Assembly (NCBI GenBank): GCA_004214065.1
Contig: SGZM01000001.1
Location: forward strand, 52,522-116,521
Source of the DNA: Gammaproteobacteria bacterium
Lineage (GTDB): Bacteria > Pseudomonadota > Gammaproteobacteria > Magnimaribacterales > Magnimaribacteraceae
Reading direction: 5' to 3'
DNA length: 64,000 nucleotides
The position numbers and the translations under genes were made by a program. Below, piece by piece: positions 8,405 to 15,417 of this stretch. Below the pieces are notes generated by a model. It had not been told where the DNA came from and did no database searches. It saw only the letters and a list, made by a program, of their open reading frames with translations. The number at the start of each line of letters is the position of its first letter. Position 1 is the first letter of the stretch.

Positions 8405-8495
8405 TGGCGGAGAGGGAGGGATTCGAACCCTCGATAGGGGATTACCCTATACTCCCTTAGCAGGGGAGCGCTTTCAACCACTCAGCCACCTCTCC
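8405..8495 (-). tRNA. tRNA-Ser (anticodon GCT)
   Basis: The minus strand folds as a class II tRNA of 91 nt with encoded CCA. The acceptor stem GGAGAGG/CCTCTCC (8489-8495 with 8409-8415) is followed by discriminator G and CCA at 8405-8407. The anticodon loop CTGCTAA gives GCT, which reads AGC/AGU serine codons. The long variable arm (about 20 nt) is typical of serine tRNAs, and the T-loop is GGTTCGAATCC. It lies between the GMC oxidoreductase stop and panB. Confidence 0.97.
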
Positions 8496-8505
8496 GGGAT
8501 CGTCT

Positions 8506-8533
8506 ATTCTAAGGTTATGTTTATGATTGTCTA
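8506..8533 (-). promoter_or_regulatory. probable tRNA-Ser promoter
   Basis: On the minus strand, -35 TAGACA (8528-8533) and -10 TAGAAT (8506-8511) are separated by 16 bases and place transcription start near 8499, just before the mature tRNA end at 8495. The -35 overlaps the last codons of the upstream GMC gene. The same promoter could feed panBC. Confidence 0.55.
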
Positions 8534-10143
8534 ATGGTATCTGCCGCCTTCTCAGCAATCATTATAGTAGGTGCGTTTGTGTTACCACCAATCAAAGTAG
8601 GCATGATAGAAGCGTCTACAACTCTTAATCCTTGAATGCCATGGACTTGCAAATTGCCATTCACAACCGCCATGTCATCTTCCCCCATCTTGCAAGTTCC
8701 AACAGGATGATACAAAGTCTCTCCTGTCTCTCTGATCCATTCATCCAACTGATCATCATCATCCACATCTACTTCTGCACCAGGTTTAGTTTGCTCTCCT
8801 CTAAAGGGGTCGAAAGCCTTTTGATGAAAAACTCTCCTAGTTTCACGCAGAGCATTTCTTGTATCAATCATATCTTGCTCCTCTGATAGATAATTTGGGT
8901 ACATAAGTGGAGCTTCACTAGGATCAGAACTCTTTAATGTTATGTGGCCCCTGCTTTGAGGTCTACAAATATAAATAACAGCAGTAAATCCATGTTTGTC
9001 ATCAATTCCTAGCCTTCCATGTAAATCTGGAGTTTGTATGGCTGTGAAATGCAGCTGAGTATCAGGAATATCCTTATCAGGACTAGATTTAAAAAAAGCA
9101 CCTGCACTTGTTGGAGGATAGGCTGCATCTCCATTTCCAAGTAATAAGTATCTAATTCCGGCTATTCCAGTTTTTAGAAGTCCTGCTGATCTATGTAGAG
9201 TTATTGGCTGAGTGGAATAGAAAGAATTTAGAACTCCATAATGATCTTGGAGATTTTTGCCAACTCCCTTCAATTCATGAATAACATCTATGCCGTGACT
9301 ACTCAGTTCTTGTGCATCTCCAATACCACTATTCATAAGAATTTGGGGACTATTAATCGCGCCAGCAGAGATAATAATTTCTTTATTACATTTAAAAATT
9401 TGAATCTGACCATCTTTGGAATACTCAACTCCAATGGCTTTTTTTCCTTCAAATAGTATTTTATTAACCTGAACATTAGTCTCTGTGTAAAGATTTTGTC
9501 TCTTTAAGGCCGGGTGAAGATAGGCTCGAGCAGAACTCCACCTTCTTGGACCAAAACTTGTATCTTTCATTGTGTGTTCATATCTAGAAAAACCCTCTTG
9601 TTCTTTTCCATTAAAATCATCAGTTAGAGGGAAACCCGCCTGAGCGCCTGCTTCTAAAAAAACATCCAATAGAGGATCATCAGTTCTTGAAGATTTCTTT
9701 ACACTTAAGGGCCCATCAAATCCGTGATAGTCTTCGTCTCCATCTCCCTGAAAACTCTCAGCTTTCTTAAAATAAGGCAAAACATCCTCGTAAGACCATC
9801 CTGAATTACCTAACTGTCTCCATAAATCATAGTCATATGCATGACCTCGAATGTATACCATTGCGTTGATAGAAGACGAGCCACCCCAAACCTTTCCTCT
9901 TGGCCAGTAAAGTGAACGATTGTTTGTAGTCGACTCAGGTTGAGTCTCAAAACCATAATTAAGGTTACTTTTCGTTGGAACAATTTGGGAATAACCAGAG
10001 GGCATATGGATGAAGAAGTTCCTATCTTTTCCTCCAGCTTCAATACTTAAAACTGTATCTCTACCATTCTCTGAAAGCCTATTAGCCATAACACAGCCGG
10101 CGCTTCCTGCTCCTATAACAATATAATCAAATGTCTGTTCCAT
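8521..10143 (-). CDS. GMC family oxidoreductase (choline/alcohol dehydrogenase-like)
   Basis: FAD-dependent glucose-methanol-choline oxidoreductase of 540 aa, oxidising an alcohol with electrons passed to quinone or another acceptor. The dinucleotide motif GAGSAG is at residues 11-16. The GMC signature PRGKVWGGSSSINAM follows at about 80. The active-site His479 (LYHPVGTCKMG) and Asn523 (GNTNAPTIM) are near the C terminus. It resembles BetA/AlkJ, but the substrate cannot be fixed. No signal peptide is present, so it is cytoplasmic or peripheral at the inner membrane. The alternative oxidase gene lies 86 bases upstream on the same strand, a possible electron partner through the quinone pool. 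Confidence 0.9.
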   Translation of the reverse strand: MEQTFDYIVIGAGSAGCVMANRLSENGRDTVLSIEAGGKDRNFFIHMPSGYSQIVPTKSNLNYGFETQPESTTNNRSLYWPRGKVWGGSSSINAMVYIRGHAYDYDLWRQLGNSGWSYEDVLPYFKKAESFQGDGDEDYHGFDGPLSVKKSSRTDDPLLDVFLEAGAQAGFPLTDDFNGKEQEGFSRYEHTMKDTSFGPRRWSSARAYLHPALKRQNLYTETNVQVNKILFEGKKAIGVEYSKDGQIQIFKCNKEIIISAGAINSPQILMNSGIGDAQELSSHGIDVIHELKGVGKNLQDHYGVLNSFYSTQPITLHRSAGLLKTGIAGIRYLLLGNGDAAYPPTSAGAFFKSSPDKDIPDTQLHFTAIQTPDLHGRLGIDDKHGFTAVIYICRPQSRGHITLKSSDPSEAPLMYPNYLSEEQDMIDTRNALRETRRVFHQKAFDPFRGEQTKPGAEVDVDDDDQLDEWIRETGETLYHPVGTCKMGEDDMAVVNGNLQVHGIQGLRVVDASIMPTLIGGNTNAPTIMIAEKAADTIRQS

Positions 10144-10229
10144 TTTGTTACTTGTGATAAAGATTTAATATCCGTGAGACTTTAGTTTAAGTCTAAATGG
10201 AATACATTAGAAGAAGAAAGGTAAATGAT

Positions 10230-10781
10230 TTAAGTAGAATATCTATCTGCAAAAGAATGATTAACTTCACTGTGTTTTTGCTCATCTCTTCTGACAGCTT
10301 TTATTAGATCTGAGAGTTGTGCATTGCGATCTAAGTTGTAGTATTTAATAGCGAGCAAAGGTGCTTGAAAATTTTCTAAATCCCCTCTTTCAACCTTTTT
10401 TAAATATTCTGTATAACTTTTTACTGCCTCATCTTCAAAGTAACCTATCATTCTGTGAGCAGTTCTAGTAAAAAAGATATACATAAATAAGTAGAATAAG
10501 CCAAAGATTGCCTGAGCAAATAAAACCAATAACCTTTCCATCCAATTAGGTTTAGCTATCTCAATAAAAAACATGAGGTGCATCCTTTCATTTTCTGCCT
10601 CAGCTAGCATCTCTCTGATGTTTTCACCGTAACCTGTTTTCATGCTTCTTAAGCTTTTAAAATGCATTAAAACGCCAGCGACCATACCTGGAACTCCTGC
10701 AACAGTCTCCAGCACAACGGCCCTATGACCGTATCTATTCACAAAAAAGGTATCCGCTATGAATCTAAAGAAAAGAGTCAT
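10230..10781 (-). CDS. aox: alternative oxidase (diiron ubiquinol oxidase)
   Basis: Non-proton-pumping quinol:O2 oxidoreductase bound to the inner membrane. All diiron motifs are present: LETVAGVPGM, EAENERMHLM, GYFEDEAV and DEQKHSEVNH, plus RYGHRA before them. At 183 aa from the ATG at 10781 it is short at the N terminus. Recognisable AOX sequence (FLSDKFAF before the ATG) continues in frame upstream to a TAG at 10860-10862, but that stretch has no ATG, GTG or TTG. The real start may be an ATT or ATA codon, or the protein may be slightly truncated with all metal ligands kept. Neighbours are a GMC dehydrogenase (downstream) and a nitroreductase (upstream, 157 bases away). Confidence 0.93.
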   Translation of the reverse strand: MTLFFRFIADTFFVNRYGHRAVVLETVAGVPGMVAGVLMHFKSLRSMKTGYGENIREMLAEAENERMHLMFFIEIAKPNWMERLLVLFAQAIFGLFYLFMYIFFTRTAHRMIGYFEDEAVKSYTEYLKKVERGDLENFQAPLLAIKYYNLDRNAQLSDLIKAVRRDEQKHSEVNHSFADRYST

Positions 10782-10938
10782 AGAAAAGGCGAACTTGTCC
10801 GATAAAAAACCCGGAAAGGTGGTTAAAAGAGTTTTAATATAAATATAACTTATGATTGTCTATAAACTGAAATTATATAATGAATATCTTATGGAGTAAA
10901 TACAGAAAGATATGTTCTGCTGAACTACGCATTACAAA

Positions 10939-11496
10939 TCAAGTTAATTTTGATAAATAATCATCTATATTTAACTCTGGGATTGCTTTTTCTTTTCTGG
11001 AAGGTGTGCCGATGTATAAGTAACCTATTATCTCGTTGGTCTTTGGTAGCCCCAGTGACTCCACAATTTGAGGATTAAAAGCCATTTTACCTGTTCTCCA
11101 AACAGCTCCGTAACCTAATGAGGTTATAGATAAAAGGATATTTTGAGCAGATGCCCCTAAAGATAATAGTTGCTCAACTTTCGGTACTTTGGGATGCTCT
11201 TTTATGTCGGCCACTAGAATGATAATCATCGGTGCCCTGAATGGTGCATTAAGAAGCTTTGCTTTGTATTCTTCAGTTACATCTTCATCCGATAAATAAG
11301 CCGCATCAAGAAAAGAATCCGCTAATTTCTGTCTGCCCTCACCTGTTACTTCTATATATTTCCAGGGTCTTAACCATGCATGATCGGGGGCCCTTAAGGC
11401 CGCTCTATAAACCTCTTTCATTTCTTCTTCCGTTGGAGCAGGCTCCTCAAGAAAAGGAATTGAGTTTCGAGTTTGAATTGATTTAATTGTTTCCAA
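10939..11496 (-). CDS. nitroreductase family protein (YdjA-like)
   Basis: FMN-dependent NAD(P)H nitroreductase fold of 185 aa. The N-terminal block RNSIPFLEEPAPTEEE and LRAPDHAWLRPWKYIEV, the LGASAQNILLSITSLGYGAVWRTG block and the IGYLYIGTPSRK end match YdjA-type proteins, whose FMN-binding Arg/Ser residues lie in the first and last blocks. Start is TTG at 11496, supported because alignment to YdjA begins there and no in-frame ATG fits. Physiological substrate unknown. It is divergent from hemH, with 88 bases between them. Confidence 0.87.
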   Translation of the reverse strand: METIKSIQTRNSIPFLEEPAPTEEEMKEVYRAALRAPDHAWLRPWKYIEVTGEGRQKLADSFLDAAYLSDEDVTEEYKAKLLNAPFRAPMIIILVADIKEHPKVPKVEQLLSLGASAQNILLSITSLGYGAVWRTGKMAFNPQIVESLGLPKTNEIIGYLYIGTPSRKEKAIPELNIDDYLSKLT

Positions 11497-11572
11497 ATTT
11501 TTTATAAGTATAAAAGATAATTTTACTACATAACTTGGTCATAAATTAAACTCTTCTACTTCCAAGATAACT

Positions 11573-11578
11573 TATAAT
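11573..11578 (+). promoter_or_regulatory. probable hemH -10 box
   Basis: TATAAT placed only six bases before the hemH ATG at 11585. Start of transcription would fall on or next to the ATG, implying a leaderless message. No clear -35 is visible. Confidence 0.35.
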
Positions 11579-11584
11579 TACCCT

Positions 11585-12583
11585 ATGAAAGGTATTCTTC
11601 TTATTAATTTGGGCTCTCCTAAAGACCTAGAGCTTGATTCTGTGAAAGAGTATTTAAAAGAATTCCTATCTGATGATCTAGTTATTGATTATCCTAAATT
11701 CTTACAGCAAATATTAGTTAACTGGATAATCGTTCCCTCTAGATACAAAAATACGAGAGAAGCCTATTCTGAAATTTGGACTGATAAAGGATCTCCCTTA
11801 ATAAATAGTACAATTGAATTAGGAGATAAAATAAACAGTAAGTCAAACATACCTGTAGAAGTGGCAATGAGATATCAATACCCCTCTATAGAAACTGGTA
11901 TCTTGAATCTAAAAGAAAAAGGCTGCTCGGAGATTTTTGTAGTACCCCTCTATCCGCATTATGCAATGTCAACAACATTAACAACTCAGAATGAAGTACT
12001 AAGAGTTGCTAAAGTTTTAGATCTAAATATTGATGTAACTTTCATTGACTCATTTTTTAATGAACAAGGTTACATTAGTAGTTTAAGCCAAACGATCAGT
12101 GATAATAGGAGTGAAGATAGTGATTTTCTTTTGTTTAGTTACCATGGAATTCCGAACAGACACCTATTAAAAACAGATCCAACCAAAAATCACTGCTTAA
12201 AAGTAGAAAATTGCTGCGATATAGATTCCGACGCAAGACCTTATTGCTATAAAGCTCAAGTTTACGAAACATCAAAACTCTGTGCTAACTACTTAAATTT
12301 AGAAAGTTCTGAATGGAGTGTTTCTTTTCAATCAAGGATAGGGCCTGGATGGATTGAACCGTTCACTGATAAAGAGTTAGAGTTACTTGTTAAGAAGGGT
12401 GTCAAGAAACTCGATGTTGCCTGCCCCTCATTTGTAATTGATAACCTAGAAACTTTGGAAGAAATGAATATACGAGGAAGGGAAACTTTTATTGATGCCG
12501 GAGGAGAATCTTTTAACTACATTCCGTGCATTAATACCAACGAACAGTGGGTAGACTTTCTAATAAGTTCTTCTAAAAAGTAA
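11585..12583 (+). CDS. hemH: ferrochelatase
   Basis: Inserts Fe2+ into protoporphyrin IX to make protoheme, at the inner face of the membrane. The conserved His187 (FSYHGIP) and Glu258 (GPGWIEPF), which coordinate metal and porphyrin, are present. Length is 332 aa. Between them is an insertion rich in cysteine (Cys204, Cys210, Cys211, Cys221) where E. coli has a short DPYxxQC segment. Such cysteines could hold a metal or iron-sulfur cluster, as in some ferrochelatases, but this is inference. The usual C-terminal DCLET motif reads DNLET. The gene faces an iron-regulated TonB receptor, matching an iron/heme theme. Confidence 0.95.
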   Translation: MKGILLINLGSPKDLELDSVKEYLKEFLSDDLVIDYPKFLQQILVNWIIVPSRYKNTREAYSEIWTDKGSPLINSTIELGDKINSKSNIPVEVAMRYQYPSIETGILNLKEKGCSEIFVVPLYPHYAMSTTLTTQNEVLRVAKVLDLNIDVTFIDSFFNEQGYISSLSQTISDNRSEDSDFLLFSYHGIPNRHLLKTDPTKNHCLKVENCCDIDSDARPYCYKAQVYETSKLCANYLNLESSEWSVSFQSRIGPGWIEPFTDKELELLVKKGVKKLDVACPSFVIDNLETLEEMNIRGRETFIDAGGESFNYIPCINTNEQWVDFLISSSKK

Positions 12584-12616
12584 AAGGGACCTTGAAGGTT
12601 TCAAGATCCCTTTCTT
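12584..12616 (+). terminator. hemH terminator hairpin
   Basis: An imperfect stem GGGACCTTGAA / TTCAAGATCCC (12586-12610) with one mismatch is followed by TTTCTT and preceded by AAAA, directly after the hemH TAA. The T-run is short, so termination efficiency is uncertain. Confidence 0.6.
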
Positions 12617-12685
12617 AACCAACCTTTGGGGAGGGTGTGATTAACCAGTTAAAATTTAAAGTCTGTAACTGATTCCGACTGGTTT

Positions 12686-12717
12686 AGAACGAGCCCTCTG
12701 CGCTGTGGACTCGTTCT
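12686..12717. other. inverted repeat in the hemH/receptor spacer
   Basis: AGAACGAG (12686-12693) and CTCGTTCT (12710-12717) form an 8-bp perfect stem around a 16-base loop. It lies in the 210-base region between converging genes, which holds no gene. There is no T-run on either strand, so its role (RNA stability, attenuation) is unknown. Confidence 0.4.
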
Positions 12718-12770
12718 GGGGCGCTTATTAACATTAATTAATCTTCTAAAACTAATGTTACGAGCTGCAC

Positions 12771-12796
12771 AATACTTAATCCGTTAAGTATTTTTA
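12771..12796. terminator. AT-rich hairpin next to the receptor stop
   Basis: AATACTTAA-TCCG-TTAAGTATT forms a perfect 9-bp stem with a four-base loop. On the plus strand it is followed by TTTT, so it could stop transcripts arriving from hemH. It overlaps the end of the minus-strand receptor message, where no T-run follows. Confidence 0.45.
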
Positions 12797-14890
12797 GAAC
12801 CTACTGGTTATAGATAACCTCGCATTTACTTCTTCACCCACAGACGCTTGATGCGTGCTGTGTGAATGAGGAAAATAAGCTTCATCTGTAAGATTCTCAA
12901 CATTTAATCTAATGGTCAAATCATCAGAGATGTCATAGAAAGCTGCGAAATCAATTCTAGTGTAATCTGGAAGTACTAATCCAGGCTTATTATTACTAAT
13001 ATTAGATTCACCTTGTCTAGTAACTCCAAGACCATATCCAAATTTATCGTTTACTTGATAGGTAGTCCATAAAGACATTGTCATGTCAGGAATTTCTCTT
13101 GGCTCTCCGCCAGCATCGCTGGTCTCACCATCCATTTTACTTAAACCAAAAGCAACATATAGTTGATCGCTCACTTGTCCTTTAACTTCAAGTTCATAAC
13201 CATCTACTGCAAGCCCTTGAACTTCATATTCTTCACCAGAATCATCTTTTGCAGCTCTCGTAGCCTCACTATCAAAATAACTAGCCCTAAGACTTACGCT
13301 TGGTGTTATATCGTAGTTAACTCCAATTTCTGTACTTTCATATACATCAGGATCAAGGCCTGCAGAACTTGAACTTAAACTCTTATATTGCTCACCAGAT
13401 CTTGGTAAGAAGCTTTCGCTGTAGCTTACGTAGTAAGAAACATTGTCGGCTGGTTTATAGACAATTCCTGCTCTTGGAGAAAACTCATCATCTTCCCTAG
13501 ATTGTGAAGTACCACCCTTTACATCGGCAACGGTTATATCAAACTGATCCAGACGACCACCTAAAAGAAGCATAAGGTTATCAGAAACTTCTATCTGGTC
13601 TTGAATATAAAAAGAAGTAACCTCAACTTCTGAGGTTGTTCTTCTGTTTAAATCGCTTGTGAAATCTAAAACTGTAGCAACTCCTGCAGCATTTGATGAT
13701 ATATCAAGAGTACCTCTCATGTTTGCAGGAAGGTTGAAAACCTCTCGATCTGTTCCTGTTGTAGAGAAATACGAGTCATATCTTTCATTCTTATTATCTG
13801 TATCTATGATTTCTGCACCTACTAAAAGAGTATGTGTTGCTCCTCCAATTTGTAGTTCATTCACAAAATTTCCAGAAACGATTAAATTTTCACGTTCTGT
13901 AGGATCTCTGTAGCCGTCAACTCTTACTGTACCAGCAACATTATCAGCTGCGTCGTATCTTTGTGCATATAGGTTTTGATATAGCTTTTCAAATTCACTG
14001 GAAGTTACAGAGAATATCGCTTTTGAAGTTTCAGAAAAGTCAGTGGTTAAAATACCTCTAAAGATATCTGCCTCTGCAGTTTGATAATTAACATCAGCAG
14101 TTCCAAACACTATATTTTTTAGTGGCTCATACGGCTTACCATTTAAAGTAGGTATACCTCTATCTATAAATCTCTCATGGTCTACATACTCGTAAGAAAG
14201 ATCTAAAGTCGTTCTGTCACTCATTTGAATTTTAACTGTAGGATTAAAACCAATTCTATCTCCATCATAAGCGTCACGATGGTTTTCTAAAGTATCGCTA
14301 TGAATGTTGATACGTATAGCTGTGTTATCACCCATTGAAGTGTTGTAGTCAACAGCGAAGTCAAAAGCACCGAAGTCATCAGCACCTATATCAAATGATC
14401 CAAATTGTTCTCCGATCTGAGCTTTCTTAGTAACACGATTGATTATTCCTCCAGTTCCTCCTCTACCAAAAAGAAGAGCATTAGGTCCTCTAAGGACTTC
14501 AACTTGCTCTACATTGTAAAGAGAACGGTAGTACTGAACATCATCTCTAGTACCATCTTGATAAAAGTCAGCAGTAGATCTTACTCCTCTAAAAACTACA
14601 GAGTCCCTATGACCTTCTCCTTGTGATGTATTCACACCTGGAGTGTAGCGAACTATATCCCCCAGCTCTCTCATACCTTGCACACGAATATCTTCATCAG
14701 TAACAATGGATAAACTTTGAGGTACATCGATAATTGCGGTTGGTGTTTTGAGTGATTGAACTTGATCTGAATAAAGCACCTTCCCTTTAACAACTATTTC
14801 TTCTACTGATTCATCAGAATATAGATTAGCCGTAAAAGCTAATGAAGAAATGATTACTGTTTTATAAAGAGACCTTATTATTTGAACCAT
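12794..14890 (-). CDS. TonB-dependent siderophore receptor
   Basis: Outer-membrane beta-barrel receptor (698 aa) of the FhuA/FpvA type that imports ferric siderophores using TonB energy. Residues 1-24 are a signal peptide. A TonB-box-like EEIVVKG follows, then the plug domain (VPQSLSIVTDEDI, GVNTSQGEG, FRGVRSTADFYQDG, VEVLRGPNALLFGRGGTGGIIN) and a 22-strand-type barrel ending in the aromatic Phe (ARLSITSRF). Its promoter carries a Fur box between -35 and -10 and a second box downstream, so expression should rise in iron limitation. No TonB, ExbBD or periplasmic binding protein gene is adjacent. The exact siderophore is unknown. Confidence 0.95.
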   Translation of the reverse strand: MVQIIRSLYKTVIISSLAFTANLYSDESVEEIVVKGKVLYSDQVQSLKTPTAIIDVPQSLSIVTDEDIRVQGMRELGDIVRYTPGVNTSQGEGHRDSVVFRGVRSTADFYQDGTRDDVQYYRSLYNVEQVEVLRGPNALLFGRGGTGGIINRVTKKAQIGEQFGSFDIGADDFGAFDFAVDYNTSMGDNTAIRINIHSDTLENHRDAYDGDRIGFNPTVKIQMSDRTTLDLSYEYVDHERFIDRGIPTLNGKPYEPLKNIVFGTADVNYQTAEADIFRGILTTDFSETSKAIFSVTSSEFEKLYQNLYAQRYDAADNVAGTVRVDGYRDPTERENLIVSGNFVNELQIGGATHTLLVGAEIIDTDNKNERYDSYFSTTGTDREVFNLPANMRGTLDISSNAAGVATVLDFTSDLNRRTTSEVEVTSFYIQDQIEVSDNLMLLLGGRLDQFDITVADVKGGTSQSREDDEFSPRAGIVYKPADNVSYYVSYSESFLPRSGEQYKSLSSSSAGLDPDVYESTEIGVNYDITPSVSLRASYFDSEATRAAKDDSGEEYEVQGLAVDGYELEVKGQVSDQLYVAFGLSKMDGETSDAGGEPREIPDMTMSLWTTYQVNDKFGYGLGVTRQGESNISNNKPGLVLPDYTRIDFAAFYDISDDLTIRLNVENLTDEAYFPHSHSTHQASVGEEVNARLSITSRF

Positions 14891-14943
14891 TTTTTAATTC
14901 CCGTAAAGTTTAAATTAGTTATAAAAATCACTCTTAATGAGAA

Positions 14944-14958
14944 CGAGAATGATTCTTA
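14944..14958. promoter_or_regulatory. second Fur box (weaker)
   Basis: CGAGAATGATTCTTA matches the 7-1-7 Fur consensus TGATAATnATTATCA at 10 of 14 positions. It lies downstream of the predicted transcription start of the receptor gene, where bound Fur would also block transcription. Confidence 0.65.
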
Positions 14959-14974
14959 CTTCGATTTCGGGAGC

Positions 14975-15004
14975 ATTATAGATGAGAATGATTCTCAAAT
15001 GCAA
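14975..15004 (-). promoter_or_regulatory. promoter of the TonB receptor gene
   Basis: On the minus strand, -35 TTGCAT (14999-15004) and -10 TATAAT (14975-14980) are separated by 18 bases. The start of transcription is near 14968, giving a leader of about 78 bases before the ATG at 14890. The spacer is filled by a Fur box. Confidence 0.65.
14983..14997. promoter_or_regulatory. Fur box between -35 and -10
   Basis: TGAGAATGATTCTCA is a perfect 7-1-7 inverted repeat and matches the Fur consensus TGATAATnATTATCA except at one symmetric pair. Its position over the promoter spacer predicts iron-dependent repression of the receptor. Confidence 0.85.
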
Positions 15005-15042
15005 CAAATAAAATAGAATTAATAATTAAAAATAATATTTGT

Positions 15043-15417
15043 TTACTTAGAGCGATGGGATGTTAAATCTTTTTCAATATCTTCGTGATCACCAACCATT
15101 ATATGGGCATCACTTTTAGTAACGTATTTTTCTAAAATTGGTATAAATAGAAGCGGTACTATCCCACCTAACATAATTCCTAAGGCCGCAGACCTCATGG
15201 TTGGATCGAGAAGTGATGCAATTAAATCAGCTAAGATATGAGCTATTACAGCCCCTATTATTCCGGCTATATGTCCATTTGAAGTTTTCTTTAGTAACCG
15301 ATTGATACTCCAACCAGAGTAATAACCTATAATCAAGATACCTACATGAACCAGCCCAAATACAAAACCCTTAATTAGTCCTTGTTCTAGCCCAAATGAT
15401 GCAATAATTGCATCCAT
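15043..15417 (-). CDS. small integral membrane protein, unknown
   Basis: Protein of 124 aa that I do not recognise. It has about three hydrophobic helices (roughly residues 15-38, 50-70 and 76-95), with Gly/Ala-rich packing in the second (HIAGIIGAVIAHILADLIA). A hydrophilic, acidic, His-containing C-terminal tail of about 28 residues follows. Its ATG overlaps the lysC TAA by one base, so it is translated with lysC. In many gammaproteobacteria csrA sits downstream of alaS or lysC; this protein is not CsrA. A transporter or membrane accessory role is possible but cannot be supported. Confidence 0.65.
   Translation of the reverse strand: MDAIIASFGLEQGLIKGFVFGLVHVGILIIGYYSGWSINRLLKKTSNGHIAGIIGAVIAHILADLIASLLDPTMRSAALGIMLGGIVPLLFIPILEKYVTKSDAHIMVGDHEDIEKDLTSHRSK

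Noticed and set aside
10863..10938. Short open frame (about 19 codons) upstream of the alternative oxidase starting MRSSAEHIF
   Set aside because: Ends at its own stop well before the oxidase, no ribosome site, not a known leader peptide; treated as chance.
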